Source of the DNA: Gemmatimonadetes bacterium SCN 70-22
GTDB taxonomy: Bacteria > Gemmatimonadota > Gemmatimonadetes > Gemmatimonadales > Gemmatimonadaceae
Length of the DNA: 64,000 nt
Direction of reading: 5' to 3'
NCBI GenBank assembly: GCA_001724275.1
Contig: MEDZ01000008.1
Coordinates: 26,260-90,259 of the forward strand
Below, piece after piece: positions 1 to 8,965 of this stretch. Numbering within the stretch: the stretch's first letter is position 1; the number at the start of each line of letters is the position of its first letter. A model generated the notes under the pieces. That model did no database searches, had not been told where the DNA came from, and worked only from the letters and a program-made list of their open reading frames with translations. A program made the position numbers and the translations under genes.

Positions 1-80
1 GGCCCGCCCTGGGCGAGGGCGGCGGTGATGGGGATCGCCGCCAGGAGCGCGGCAACGGGCAGGACAAGGCGTCGCATCAT
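1..80 (-). CDS. Secreted protein, N-terminal fragment (runs off window)
   Basis: Only the first 26 or so codons lie in the window. They read MMRRLVLPVAALLAAIPI and continue to ALAQGG, a typical Sec signal peptide: two Arg, a long Ala/Leu core and an AxA-like cleavage site ahead of Gln. The AQ ending matches the signal peptides of the two cytochromes upstream. The gene lies 222 bp downstream of the beta-barrel gene on the same strand, so it could be a late member of the electron-transfer operon, but the gap allows a separate promoter. Function cannot be stated. Confidence 0.5.
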   Translation of the reverse strand, partial: MMRRLVLPVAALLAAIPITAALAQGG

Positions 81-301
81 GGAATGGCCCCACGAAAGGT
101 CATCGGGTCCGGGACGAGAGAGTCCCGGACACATCCCAGAAGCATACGGGCTTCCTCGCCCTTTGTGCCAGACGCCACCACCCGACGGCGCGGGAGCCGA
201 CGCGAGAAGCGCCCTTCCCGTGACGAGACGAGCCCTGATCCCGTCCGCCCCGTTCGCGGACACCTGCCCTGTCGTCTCTCGTCTTCTCGTCTTCTGCCCC
301 T

Positions 302-1945
302 CTAAAACCTCAGCGAGAGCGCCAAGTAGCTCTGCAGGTTCCGGGTCAGCGCACCGGTCTCGCGGTAGGTCGACACCATGAGGTACACCGACCGGGCGAG
401 CCCCACGTCGGCGTCGAGCCCCCACCAGGTCGTGCGCGAGTCGGTGAGAGGGTTCCCCTGCGCGTCGGCGGTCCGGCTGTCGGTGCGCCGCCCGCCGTTG
501 GCCTGGAGGCGCAGGGTGCCGAACGGGGTGAACTCGAGCGAGGCAGAGGTGAGGTCGCCCGAGGCCAGGACGCCCGTGTAGCGCGTGCTGCGCAGCTGGA
601 CCCCCAGCTGCAACGGCGTGAGTCGCGACAGGTGGACGGAGCCGGTGTACGAGTCGGCCGTCCCGGCGGCGCCACCGCGGCTCGTGCGCGCGTCGCCGCT
701 GACCCGCAGGTGTCCCAGGAGGTACAGCGAGGCCCCGCCCCACGCGCCCTGACGGAACGAGTCGTCGAAGGCGGTCTCGGGATCGAGGAAGTCGCGATAC
801 AGTCGGACGCTGCGCCGGTTGTCGTACCCGCCGTACACCGAGAACGCGTCGGTCGGCGACAGGCGGATCGTGGCGAAGGTCGAGGTCGGGGTGGCGCCCG
901 ACGATTCCACGCCGGCCTTCCATCCACGGTTGACGTCGATCTCCTGCGTGGCGTACAGCGAGACGTGGCGGTTGTTGAACATCCCCTGCAGGTAGCCGAA
1001 CTCCCGGTCGATCTCCCCGCCGGCGTACGAGCCGATCGCCCCCGCCGTGAGCGCCCAGGGGGCGCCCTCGTTAGGCCCGTTGTGCCACTGGACGTACGCC
1101 CCGTGCTCCCGCACCTCGCCGGAATAGCCGAAGGTCCGCGGCTCGGGCTGGCTCCCTGAGAAGCCCCCCGCACTCCAGTGGCGCCGGTTGACGTCGAGCG
1201 CCGCGCCGTCGAACAATCCCACCGACGACAGCGCGGACGAGAACTGCCGCCCGATCGCCACGCGGACGCCGTCGTCCGCCGGGGTCCACAGGAGCGCCGT
1301 CTGGTACACCCGCGTGGAGTTGGTGAGGGCGGACCCCGACGGGCGCTGAAAGCTCTGGCGATAGGCGCGCACGTCGACCACGAGGCCGAGCGGCGTCCCG
1401 TTGAGCCGCTGCCCGTCGAGCCGGAGGTCGAAGGCGGGTTGGGTGAGGGTCGTCGTCGCCGTACCGCTCCCCTGCTCCATGGTCAGGTAGCGCACGCCCA
1501 CGCGTCCGCGGATCGACCGCGCGGTGTGTCGCGCGCGGGAGCGTGCCGACGAGTCGGCGCTGGCGACCACTCGCGCCGGCGCCGGCCCGGCGTCACGCAC
1601 CGGGGTGAAGCGCGCCGAGTCGCCCACCGCGACCGCCGCCGCCGACGAGGCGACGGTGCACGACGCACGCGACGAGGAGACGTACGCCACCACCAGCTCG
1701 GCGATGACCGTGCTCCCGCGCACCACCTGCAGCCGGCTCCCCTCGCGCAGCCCGGCTCGGGTCCCCGCATCAAGGTAGACGGAGGGGCCGCTGATGTAGG
1801 TCACGTGCGCCCAGGCCGTCGCCTGGGAGGGCGGGGCCAGGTCCGCAGGACGCGGCGAGACGGGCGCCACCTGGGCGCCCCCCGCGATGGGCGCACAGGT
1901 CAGCGCAAGCCCGAGCCACGCACGCGACACGCGCCGGGACGCCAT
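302..1945 (-). CDS. Outer-membrane beta-barrel protein of a porin-cytochrome operon
   Basis: This is a 547-residue protein with a signal peptide (about residues 1-25, ending IAGGAQ). A small N-terminal periplasmic domain (about 45-115, GPSVYLDAGTRAGLREG then LQVVRG) resembles the SH3-like C-terminal fold of FlgT-type proteins. The rest is alternating short strands rich in Tyr, Arg and Gly (AYVQWHNG, VSLYATQEID, YLMVSTYRETG), and it ends YLALSLRF. A C-terminal aromatic residue is the usual BAM recognition signal of outer-membrane barrels. The start ATG overlaps the TGA of the 31-haem cytochrome gene (TGATG), so the two are probably translationally coupled. In porin-cytochrome conduits a barrel of this kind sheathes the cytochrome wire; that role is inferred from context. 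The start codon was chosen because it follows the coupled stop and begins the signal peptide. Confidence 0.8.
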   Translation of the reverse strand: MASRRVSRAWLGLALTCAPIAGGAQVAPVSPRPADLAPPSQATAWAHVTYISGPSVYLDAGTRAGLREGSRLQVVRGSTVIAELVVAYVSSSRASCTVASSAAAVAVGDSARFTPVRDAGPAPARVVASADSSARSRARHTARSIRGRVGVRYLTMEQGSGTATTTLTQPAFDLRLDGQRLNGTPLGLVVDVRAYRQSFQRPSGSALTNSTRVYQTALLWTPADDGVRVAIGRQFSSALSSVGLFDGAALDVNRRHWSAGGFSGSQPEPRTFGYSGEVREHGAYVQWHNGPNEGAPWALTAGAIGSYAGGEIDREFGYLQGMFNNRHVSLYATQEIDVNRGWKAGVESSGATPTSTFATIRLSPTDAFSVYGGYDNRRSVRLYRDFLDPETAFDDSFRQGAWGGASLYLLGHLRVSGDARTSRGGAAGTADSYTGSVHLSRLTPLQLGVQLRSTRYTGVLASGDLTSASLEFTPFGTLRLQANGGRRTDSRTADAQGNPLTDSRTTWWGLDADVGLARSVYLMVSTYRETGALTRNLQSYLALSLRF

Positions 1946-3760
1946 CACCCCTTCGTCCCCCGTGGGTGGCAGCTGTAGCACCCCATGCTGGTGTAGGTGT
2001 AGCCCGACCGCCCCTTGTGGTCGGCGTCGACCTTGGCCTTGTCGCTGTGCTCGTGGCACAGGATGCACTCGAACTGCTTGTAGTTGCCCGCGTTCTGGTG
2101 GCAGTCGGCGCAGCTGCTCCACTTCTGCAGGTGCTTCCCGGAGTAGATCGGGAAGTAGGGCCCGTCGTGGTTGAAGGTCGCGCCCAGCCATTGCGTGGTG
2201 GTGTGGCACGTCTCGCACGACGTGGGAAAGCCCGACGTGGAGTGCCTGGGGTTGGTCGTGCTGTTGTAGTCCGCCTGGTGGCAGGAGACGCACGTCGTCG
2301 GCTTGCCGTTGTACACCTTGTCGGCGTGGCAATCGAGGCAGGTCGCCGTCGTGTGCGCTCCCGTCAGCGGGAACGACGTTGCGTTGTGGTTGTAGGTGGC
2401 CCCTGGCCATCCGGTGGTGGTATGGCAGGCGGCGCAGAGCGTCGTGAAGCCGGCGGCGGCGTGGTGGGGGTTGGTGGTGCCGTCGTATTCCGTCTGGTGG
2501 CACGAGGCGCAGGCGGTCGGGAGCCCCTTGTACACGCCGCTGGCGTGACAATCGAGGCACGACGCCGCCAGGTGGGCTCCGGTCAGCGGGAACTGGGTGG
2601 CGCCATGGTTGAAGACGGCCCCCGCCCATTGGGTCGTGGTGTGGCACGTCTCGCACGTCGTTCCGAACCCCGAGGTCGCATGCCTGGGGTTCGCCGTGTT
2701 GTTGTAGTCGGTCTGGTGGCACGAGACGCACGCGGTCGGCGTCCCCTTGTAGATCCCGGTGCCGTGGCAGTCGTTGCAGCTGGCCGCCATGTGCCCCCCC
2801 GTCAGCGGGAAGGCGGTCCTGGCATGGTCGAACACCGCCCCCGCCCACGCGCTGGTGGTGTGGCAGGTCTCGCACGTCCCCGGGAAGCCCAGCGTGGCGT
2901 GCGGGGGATTCGCCGTTGCCGCGAAGTCGGCCTGGTGGCACGACAGGCAGGTCGTCGGCTTCCCGCGGTACACGCCGTCGCCGTGACAGGTGTTGCAGCC
3001 GGCGGTGAGATGCGCGCCGGTGAGGGGGAACTTGGTCGTGGCGTGGTTGAAGGCTCCCCCCGTCCACTGCACGGTCGTGTGACAGCTCGCGCAGGTGGTC
3101 ACGAAGCCGGCCGCCCCGTGCGGCGGGTTCGTCGTCTTCGCGTAGTCGTCCTGGTGGCAGCTCACGCACTCCAGCGAGCGCCCGGCATACACGCCGTCGG
3201 CATGGCAATCGTTGCACGCGCTCCCGGCATGCCCGCCGGTCAGCGGGAACCTGGTGTTGGCATGGTCGAAGACCGCCCCAAGCCACCGGGTGGTCCCATG
3301 GCAGGTCGAGCACGTGGCGGAGAAGCCGGCCTTCGCGTGCGGCGGGTTCGCCGTGGCGTCGTAGTCGGCCTGGTGACAGGAGGCGCACGCCATCGACTTC
3401 CCCACGTACACCTTGTCGCCATGGCAATCGGCGCACGTCGCCGCCTTGTGCGCCCCGGTCAGCGCGAAGCGCGTCGCCGCGTGATCGAACGTCCCCCCCT
3501 TCCAGGTCTCCGCCCCCTGGTGACACGACTCGCACAGCGTCGGGAAGCGCGCGGCGGCGTGCGGCGGCTCCACGCTCGCGTCGTACGCCGCCTGGTGGCA
3601 CGAGGCACAGCTCGTCGGCTTCCCCTGGTACGCGCCATCGGCGTGGCACCCCTGGCAGGTGACCGCGAGGTGCCGCCCGGCCAGCGGGAAGCGCGTCGTG
3701 TTGTGGTCGAACGTCGCCCCCGCCCATGACACCTGGGTGTGGCACGTCGTGCAATCCGGG
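1945..3760 (-). repeat. Tandem repeat of about 219 bp coding three haem sites per unit
   Basis: Within the 31-haem gene, the codons from the CTTCH motif to the gene end repeat with a period of 72-74 residues (about 219 bp). There are seven recognisable full units plus a divergent end unit. Neighbouring units (for example those with CETCHTTTQW) are the most alike, which is typical of unequal exchange or concerted evolution. Boundaries are approximate. Confidence 0.75.
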
Positions 3761-4305
3761 GAGAACCGGGCGGCCGAGTGGTCGGGGGACCTGGCGTCGC
3801 GGAACGTGGCGGCGTGGCACCCGAAGCAGGTGACGGGGCGGTTCACGAATTGCAGCTGGCCGTTGCGGGCGGGGGTGTGGCAGCTCTCGCACGGCACGGT
3901 GGCATGGGCGCCCAGCAGCGGGAAGCGCCCGGCCTGGTGCGCTTGCGCCATGGTCGCGCGATCGGTGAAGGTGCGCGCGGTGTGGCAGCGCGCGCACTGC
4001 GTCCCGAACTCCCCCTTGTGCACGTCCTGGTGACACGACGCGCACGTCCTGTCCACCTTCGAGAAGTCGAGCGACTGGTGGCACGACGTGCACGACGTCG
4101 TGGCGTGCGCTCCCTCGAGCGGGAAGGTGCGCGGCGCATGCTGGAAGACGCGGGAGATGACCGCGGGACGCCACCCGGCCGGACTGTGGCAGGCGATGCA
4201 CGTCGCCGCGACCGAGAGCCCGTGCGGGTTGTCGGTGCGCTGCGCCGCCAGGCGCCCCGGCAGCAGCAAGGCAAGCACCCCGAGGACCCAGGCCAGTCGG
4301 CGCAT
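1945..4305 (-). CDS. 31-haem secreted cytochrome c with tandem three-haem repeats
   Basis: This 786-residue protein starts with a signal peptide (MRRLAWVLGVLALLL, cleaved near LAAQ). It holds 31 CXXCH haem c motifs by direct count. From about residue 165 the chain is a tandem array of about seven copies of a 72-74-residue unit carrying three haems each. The unit reads CxTCHTTxxWxGAxFxH, then FPLTGxHxxAxCxxCH, then YxGxPxxCxSCHQxDY, then NPxHxxxGF. A shortened, divergent last unit ends CYSCHPRGTKG. Each unit contributes extra His residues suited to distal haem ligation. Such a protein is likely an extended electron wire, periplasmic or on the cell surface. Start ATG overlaps the stop of the 23-haem gene (TGATG). 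The CXXCH count is direct; haem attachment and location are inferred. Confidence 0.9.
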   Translation of the reverse strand: MRRLAWVLGVLALLLPGRLAAQRTDNPHGLSVAATCIACHSPAGWRPAVISRVFQHAPRTFPLEGAHATTSCTSCHQSLDFSKVDRTCASCHQDVHKGEFGTQCARCHTARTFTDRATMAQAHQAGRFPLLGAHATVPCESCHTPARNGQLQFVNRPVTCFGCHAATFRDARSPDHSAARFSPDCTTCHTQVSWAGATFDHNTTRFPLAGRHLAVTCQGCHADGAYQGKPTSCASCHQAAYDASVEPPHAAARFPTLCESCHQGAETWKGGTFDHAATRFALTGAHKAATCADCHGDKVYVGKSMACASCHQADYDATANPPHAKAGFSATCSTCHGTTRWLGAVFDHANTRFPLTGGHAGSACNDCHADGVYAGRSLECVSCHQDDYAKTTNPPHGAAGFVTTCASCHTTVQWTGGAFNHATTKFPLTGAHLTAGCNTCHGDGVYRGKPTTCLSCHQADFAATANPPHATLGFPGTCETCHTTSAWAGAVFDHARTAFPLTGGHMAASCNDCHGTGIYKGTPTACVSCHQTDYNNTANPRHATSGFGTTCETCHTTTQWAGAVFNHGATQFPLTGAHLAASCLDCHASGVYKGLPTACASCHQTEYDGTTNPHHAAAGFTTLCAACHTTTGWPGATYNHNATSFPLTGAHTTATCLDCHADKVYNGKPTTCVSCHQADYNSTTNPRHSTSGFPTSCETCHTTTQWLGATFNHDGPYFPIYSGKHLQKWSSCADCHQNAGNYKQFECILCHEHSDKAKVDADHKGRSGYTYTSMGCYSCHPRGTKG

Positions 4306-6458
4306 CAGCGGCGCGCCTCGCGCGGGCGGGTGGCGTGACAGCTCTCGCACGACACGCCAAGCGGGCGGTACACCACGCGGGTCGTCCCGGCCGGAGCCCC
4401 GGCAACCGGCTCCCGCTTGTGGCACCCATCGCACGGCACGGCGGCGTGCGCCCCCTTCAGCGAGAAACGCGAGCGCTCGTGGTCGAAGCGCGCCGCCGGG
4501 GCAAACGCCTCGGCCCCATGGCACCCCTCGCATGCACCGCCGTCGCTGCGGCCAGCGAACTGAGTCCCGTGGGGCGTCTGGTGGCAGGTCGCGCACGAGC
4601 GCCGCTGCGGCGGGGCGAAGAGGAGCGACCGGCCGCCGCGCGCGGCGGCCACGAGCGTCGATCCGCTCCCCCGCTTCGCCAGTTCCTCGTGGCAGGCCAC
4701 GCATGGCACCGCCCGGTGCGCCCCCTCCAGCGGCAAGGCATAGGTGGCGTGCGCCGCCACATCGACCCGCGACGGACGGAAGGTGTCGGCCCCGTGGCAG
4801 CTGCGGCACGTCCCGTCGCCCGCCGCCCCACCGGGACGGCCGTAGCGCCCCCCATGCGGGTCGGCGTGGCACGACGTGCAGGCGGGATCGACGCCGGCCA
4901 GCGCCACCTTCGCCGTACCTAACGACACCGACGTGCCCCACGCCGGGAGCCCCGGGCGCGCGGCGCCATGGCATGCCGCGCAGGCGATGGCGGCATGCCG
5001 CCCCTCGAGCGGCAGGCGCAAGCGGGCGTGCGCCGCCGCGCCGAAGGTGCTGGGGGCAAAGCCGTTCACCGTATGGCACGATTCGCACGTGGCGGCGGGG
5101 ACGCGCGCCGCCAGCTGGGCGCCGTGGGCGTCCAGGTGGCAGTCGGCACACCGCGAGGCCGCCATCCGGAGGCGCACCGTGCGGGGGCTCCGCGCCATCA
5201 CCGTCCCACTCGCGCCTGCCGTACTCGCCGTCGTTGCACTCGCCGTCGTCGCATGTGCGGCGGACGCGCCTGCCGCGGGGAGCGATTGCGCGGTGTGGCA
5301 GGCAGCGCACTTCACCCCCTGGTGCCTGCCCTCGAGCGGGTACGCCGTCCGCCGGTGCTGCGCCAGCGTGAAGGCCGCCGGCGTGAACCCTTCCACCGTG
5401 TGGCAGGCCGCACAGTCGACCGTCCGGCCGCCCAACGTCGCCTCGCCCCGGTGCGCGTCGTCATGGCACGAGGCGCAGCTCGCGAATGGCGGGTTCCGGC
5501 GCGTCATCTCCCTGCCATGACAGGCGGCGCACGGCACGCCCGCATGGTCGCCTTCGAGCGGGTACCGCGTGAGGGCGTGGTTGAACGCCCGCTTGTCGAT
5601 CACGCGAAAGCCGGCCGTGGTGTGGCACTCGCTGCACTTGGTCGAGAGCCGCCCCTTGTGCGGGTCGGCGTGACACGACGAGCACTCCCGGTAGGCAAGC
5701 GGCTTGAAGAGCGGGACGCGCTCGCCCTCGGCGTTGGTGCGCGTCCGGAGGCGCGGCGTGAGGTGGCACTTGTCGCAGGCCACGTCGACATGCTTCCCGT
5801 CGAGGCGGTAGTCCGCCTTGTCGTGGTCGAACGTCGGCGCCTTGTCCCACCGCGCGGCGTCGTGGCACGACTCGCACGAGGCATCGAGCGCCCCGTCGTG
5901 CACGTCGTCCGACTTGTGGCACGAGACGCAGTGGCGCTCCAGCCCCACCCATCCCGCGTCGGCCTTGCGCGCCGAGAGCGCCGCGGCCCGTCCCACCCGG
6001 TACTTCGTGGCATGGCACGCCTCGCACTTCGTGTCGGTGTGCTTCCCCTCGAGCGTCCACCCCGCCCTCCGGTGGTCGAAGCGCGCCGGCGATCCTTCGG
6101 CCCATTCGACCATCTTGAAGTCCGCTCCCGCGTGATCGGGATGGCACGACGCACACTCCTTGCGCCCCGCACGCACCTCGCGGGCGTGCAGCCCGCGTTG
6201 CTGCTGCACGAGCCACCCGATCTCCTTGTGGCACTGCAGGCAGACCTGCGTCATGGGCGAGGCGCCCCCCTTGAGCCCGTGGCACTTGATGCAGTTGCCC
6301 GCCCCCTCGAGCGTCGCGTGGGGGCGCGCGAGGGGACCGGGCGAGATCTGCCCCCACCCCCTCGCGGGAGCCAGCAGCGCGAGGAGCCCCGTCATGAGCC
6401 ACACCGCCAAGCGCGCGCCCGGCACCGGGCGTCGATCGGAAGCACGATCATGGCTCAT
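4305..6458 (-). CDS. 23-haem secreted cytochrome c
   Basis: This 717-residue protein has a signal peptide (WLMTGLLALLAPARGWGQ) and 23 CXXCH motifs by direct count. The motifs are spread over the whole mature chain, with repeating context such as YPLEGxHxxVxCxACH and FDHxxxxxxLxGxH. This repeat is looser than in its 31-haem partner and includes a haem-free, Ala/Thr/Ser-rich linker (near AGASAAHATTASATTAST). It is likely the periplasmic or second wire subunit of the conduit. ATG overlaps the stop of the oxidoreductase gene by 4 bp (ATGA), and its own stop overlaps the next start (TGATG), so expression of all subunits should be balanced. Haem attachment needs a System I or II maturation apparatus, which is not in this window. 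Confidence 0.88.
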   Translation of the reverse strand: MSHDRASDRRPVPGARLAVWLMTGLLALLAPARGWGQISPGPLARPHATLEGAGNCIKCHGLKGGASPMTQVCLQCHKEIGWLVQQQRGLHAREVRAGRKECASCHPDHAGADFKMVEWAEGSPARFDHRRAGWTLEGKHTDTKCEACHATKYRVGRAAALSARKADAGWVGLERHCVSCHKSDDVHDGALDASCESCHDAARWDKAPTFDHDKADYRLDGKHVDVACDKCHLTPRLRTRTNAEGERVPLFKPLAYRECSSCHADPHKGRLSTKCSECHTTAGFRVIDKRAFNHALTRYPLEGDHAGVPCAACHGREMTRRNPPFASCASCHDDAHRGEATLGGRTVDCAACHTVEGFTPAAFTLAQHRRTAYPLEGRHQGVKCAACHTAQSLPAAGASAAHATTASATTASTAGASGTVMARSPRTVRLRMAASRCADCHLDAHGAQLAARVPAATCESCHTVNGFAPSTFGAAAHARLRLPLEGRHAAIACAACHGAARPGLPAWGTSVSLGTAKVALAGVDPACTSCHADPHGGRYGRPGGAAGDGTCRSCHGADTFRPSRVDVAAHATYALPLEGAHRAVPCVACHEELAKRGSGSTLVAAARGGRSLLFAPPQRRSCATCHQTPHGTQFAGRSDGGACEGCHGAEAFAPAARFDHERSRFSLKGAHAAVPCDGCHKREPVAGAPAGTTRVVYRPLGVSCESCHATRPREARR

Positions 6459-7903
6459 CCGGCTTGCGCAGCGCTCGCGTTCCCCACCGGGACTTCCTTG
6501 GAGACGATCTGGATCCCCAGCCGCTCGAGGAAGGCGTACGGCGCCTCTCCCCCGATCCGGATGATCACGTGGTCGTTCGGCAGGATCGTCTTCTCCCCCT
6601 CCACATCGAGCACCACCACGTCCTGGCGGATTTCCCGCAGCTGGCTGCGGAAGATTGCCCGCACACGACCGCTGGCCAGCGCCCGCTGGATCTTCTCGAC
6701 GTTGCGCTCCTTCACCCGGCTGAACGACTCGCCGCGATACGACAGCAGCACCTCGGCCCCCTCCTGGTTGGCGAGGCCGAGCGCCGACTCCACCGCGCTG
6801 TCGCCGCCCCCCACCACCAGCACGCGCTTCCCCCTGAAGGCCTCCATCTCCACGATGTCGTAGAAGACCTTGTCCAGCTCCTCACCGGCGGCGCCCAGCC
6901 GTCGCGGCGACCCACGGCGCCCCATCGCCAGCACCACCCGCCGCGCCGTGTACGCCGCCTTCCCGGCCTGCACCCGGAAGAGCGTCCCCTCGCGCGCGAT
7001 GTTCTCCACCTTCTGCCCGGTGTGCACGTCCAGCCCCGTGTTGGCCACGATCGTCTCCCACACCTGCAGCAGCGTCTCCTTGGACGCGTCGGCGATCCAC
7101 AGGTCGCCGTAGAGCGGGATCGAGACCGGCTCCGCCAGGAGCAACTTGTGGCGCGGGTACTTCCGCACCGTGTCGGACAGCGTCCCCTGCTCCAGCACCA
7201 CGTAGCGCAGGTGCCGGCGGTGGGCCTCCAGCCCGGCACTCAGCCCCGCCGGCCCGGAGCCCACGATCACGACATCGAGCGTGTGGTCGTCGCCATCGGC
7301 GCGCGCCTCGCCGGGCGGAAGCACCTTCGCCACGTGCTCGATCGCGATCTTCCCCTCGTTGATCGCGTTCTTGATCAGCCCGCGCCCGCCGAGTTCGCCC
7401 ACGATGTACAGCCCGCGCACGTTGGTCTCGAAGTTGACGTCGACCAGCGGGACCTGCACGCGATTGACCGCCGTCCCCGCATTCACCGAGATGGCGCCAA
7501 CGGGACAGGCGCCGACACACTCGCCGTGCCCCTTGCAGAGTGCGTTGTTCACCACCGCCAGCTTCCCCTGCAGCGTGAGCGCGCCGGGCTCGGGACAGGC
7601 GGCGACGCACGTTCCGCACCCCACGCACATGTCCGCCCGCACCAGCGCCTTCAGCGTACCTGCGCCGCTCGCCGACGGCGCGGCGGCGATTCCCGCGTTC
7701 ACCACCTCGAAGATCTGCTGCGGGATTCCGCACTTGGGGCAGAACGACGATCCCGCGGGGACCGCCGCGCCACAGCGCGCGCAGGGAGCGCTCCCCCCGC
7801 GTGGTGCCGGCGCCCCCCCGGGCGCGCTCCCCCCGGGGGTGCGCAGGTGTCGCCAGATGAAGAATCCGGTGAGCGCGAAGAAGCCGACCGTCGTCAGGAG
7901 CAT
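6455..7903 (-). CDS. Membrane-anchored ferredoxin-domain FAD/NAD(P) oxidoreductase
   Basis: The 482-residue protein has, in order: a hydrophobic N-terminal anchor (2-17); a zinc ribbon with Cys at 41, 44, 55 and 58; a two-cluster ferredoxin domain; and a thioredoxin-reductase-like module with FAD-binding VIVGSGPAGLSAG and NAD(P)-binding VLVVGGGDSAVESA. The first cluster is canonical (C93, C96, C99, C103 then Pro). The second reads CKGHGECVGACP, with His126 where the second Cys is normally found. The redox-active CXXC of true thioredoxin reductases is absent. It lies 21 bp after the cytochrome b stop and overlaps the 23-haem gene. It could pass electrons between NAD(P)H and the cytochrome chain, in either direction; this is inference from domains and operon. 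Confidence 0.8.
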   Translation of the reverse strand: MLLTTVGFFALTGFFIWRHLRTPGGSAPGGAPAPRGGSAPCARCGAAVPAGSSFCPKCGIPQQIFEVVNAGIAAAPSASGAGTLKALVRADMCVGCGTCVAACPEPGALTLQGKLAVVNNALCKGHGECVGACPVGAISVNAGTAVNRVQVPLVDVNFETNVRGLYIVGELGGRGLIKNAINEGKIAIEHVAKVLPPGEARADGDDHTLDVVIVGSGPAGLSAGLEAHRRHLRYVVLEQGTLSDTVRKYPRHKLLLAEPVSIPLYGDLWIADASKETLLQVWETIVANTGLDVHTGQKVENIAREGTLFRVQAGKAAYTARRVVLAMGRRGSPRRLGAAGEELDKVFYDIVEMEAFRGKRVLVVGGGDSAVESALGLANQEGAEVLLSYRGESFSRVKERNVEKIQRALASGRVRAIFRSQLREIRQDVVVLDVEGEKTILPNDHVIIRIGGEAPYAFLERLGIQIVSKEVPVGNASAAQAG

Positions 7904-7924
7904 CTGTATGGCGTCGTCCGGCGC

Positions 7925-8965
7925 TCAGTAGAACCAGGTTGCCCCGACGGCAACCACGACGACGACGTGAATGACGACCGCCACCAGCGCCGTCAGCGCG
8001 AACGGCTTGTGCGCCACGTGCCAGTAGCGGAAGACGCGGTGCGTGGCGTCGAGCATCCGCACCTGCTGCGACAGCGCGATCTCGCGGCTCGCCAGGCCGA
8101 CCGCGCGCGCGAGCGTGGCCGGCGGGATCGTGCGTCCTCCCTCGTGCGCCTGGAACCGGCGCCGCAGCTCGCGCGTCTTGCGCCAGCGCTCCACGTCGTT
8201 GGCGACGAGGTCGCGCAGTACCCGCAGCGCCCCCGCCTTTTCGTCGCTCGGCGACGCCATGCGCAGCGTTTCCTCCACCGTGCCCCGATCGAGCCCCGTC
8301 GCCCCGGCGATCTCGTCGACCAAGCGGGTTCGCTCGGCGATCACCTCATCGCGTGTGAGCTCGACCCCCGAGCGCGCCCGCGGGATGCGCGTGTACAGGT
8401 AGCGCCCCACGACGCCGCTCGCGCACACCACGAGCATCGCCCCGAACCCCAGCCCGATCACCCCGTCCGACCGCCAGGCGGCGTGCACGGTGAGGAGGAG
8501 GGGGAGTCCGATCGCGGTCGTCACGTGTACATCGAGCCACTTGCCGATGGGACCCGTGAATGCCAGCGCCTTCCACTTCTTGCGCAGTGGGTACAGCCAC
8601 AGGAAGACGAAGACGACGAAGGCGACGATCCCGGCGCTCTGCCCCACGAGCCCCGAGGGGCGCAACAGCGCATGCAGGGGGTGCCGCACCCGCTCGGCCA
8701 GGGGGCGAAGGTAGTACGGCGCGCCGGCGACGTTGATGACGAGAAGCGACGCCACGATGGAGACCGTCGCCCAGTTCACCCCGACCCCGCTTCGCGATCC
8801 GCCGCGCACCGCCGGGGAGGCGGTTCTCCCCGCGACAGCGGGACGCCCGAGGGTGGATGGCGGGGACGACGCGCCCGCGGGGCTTGCCACCAGGTGCGGG
8901 GGTGGTGCGACCGGAGGACGCGCCGTCGATGGCGGTGAGGCGTGCGCGAGGTTGCCGTGGTTCAT
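7925..8965 (-). CDS. Di-haem b-type membrane cytochrome, first gene of the electron-transfer operon
   Basis: The 346-residue protein opens with about 60 residues rich in Pro, Ala and Ser, followed by about five membrane helices (near 65-82, 109-126, 148-166, 170-188 and 322-342). Two helices carry His pairs spaced by 14: H147/H161 and H319/H333. That is the pattern for two stacked bis-His b haems, as in cytochrome b561, ferric reductase and formate-dehydrogenase gamma-type proteins. It likely links the quinone pool or the following flavoprotein to the periplasmic cytochromes. The start at MNHGNLAHA is chosen because codons upstream give only low-complexity sequence; no strong ribosome-binding site is seen, so the start is uncertain. 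Confidence 0.72.
   Translation of the reverse strand: MNHGNLAHASPPSTARPPVAPPPHLVASPAGASSPPSTLGRPAVAGRTASPAVRGGSRSGVGVNWATVSIVASLLVINVAGAPYYLRPLAERVRHPLHALLRPSGLVGQSAGIVAFVVFVFLWLYPLRKKWKALAFTGPIGKWLDVHVTTAIGLPLLLTVHAAWRSDGVIGLGFGAMLVVCASGVVGRYLYTRIPRARSGVELTRDEVIAERTRLVDEIAGATGLDRGTVEETLRMASPSDEKAGALRVLRDLVANDVERWRKTRELRRRFQAHEGGRTIPPATLARAVGLASREIALSQQVRMLDATHRVFRYWHVAHKPFALTALVAVVIHVVVVVAVGATWFY

Noticed and set aside
1945..3760. Regular repeats that might be mistaken for a CRISPR array
   Set aside because: The period is about 219 bp, the repeats are coding and in frame, and there are no unique 30-40-bp spacers.
1946..4429. Long open frames on both strands across the two cytochrome genes (for example minus frame to 4429 and plus frame 1966-3729)
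   Set aside because: They carry no CXXCH or other family motifs and are shadows of the repeat-rich, GC-rich cytochrome frames. The beta-barrel gene proper begins at 1945.
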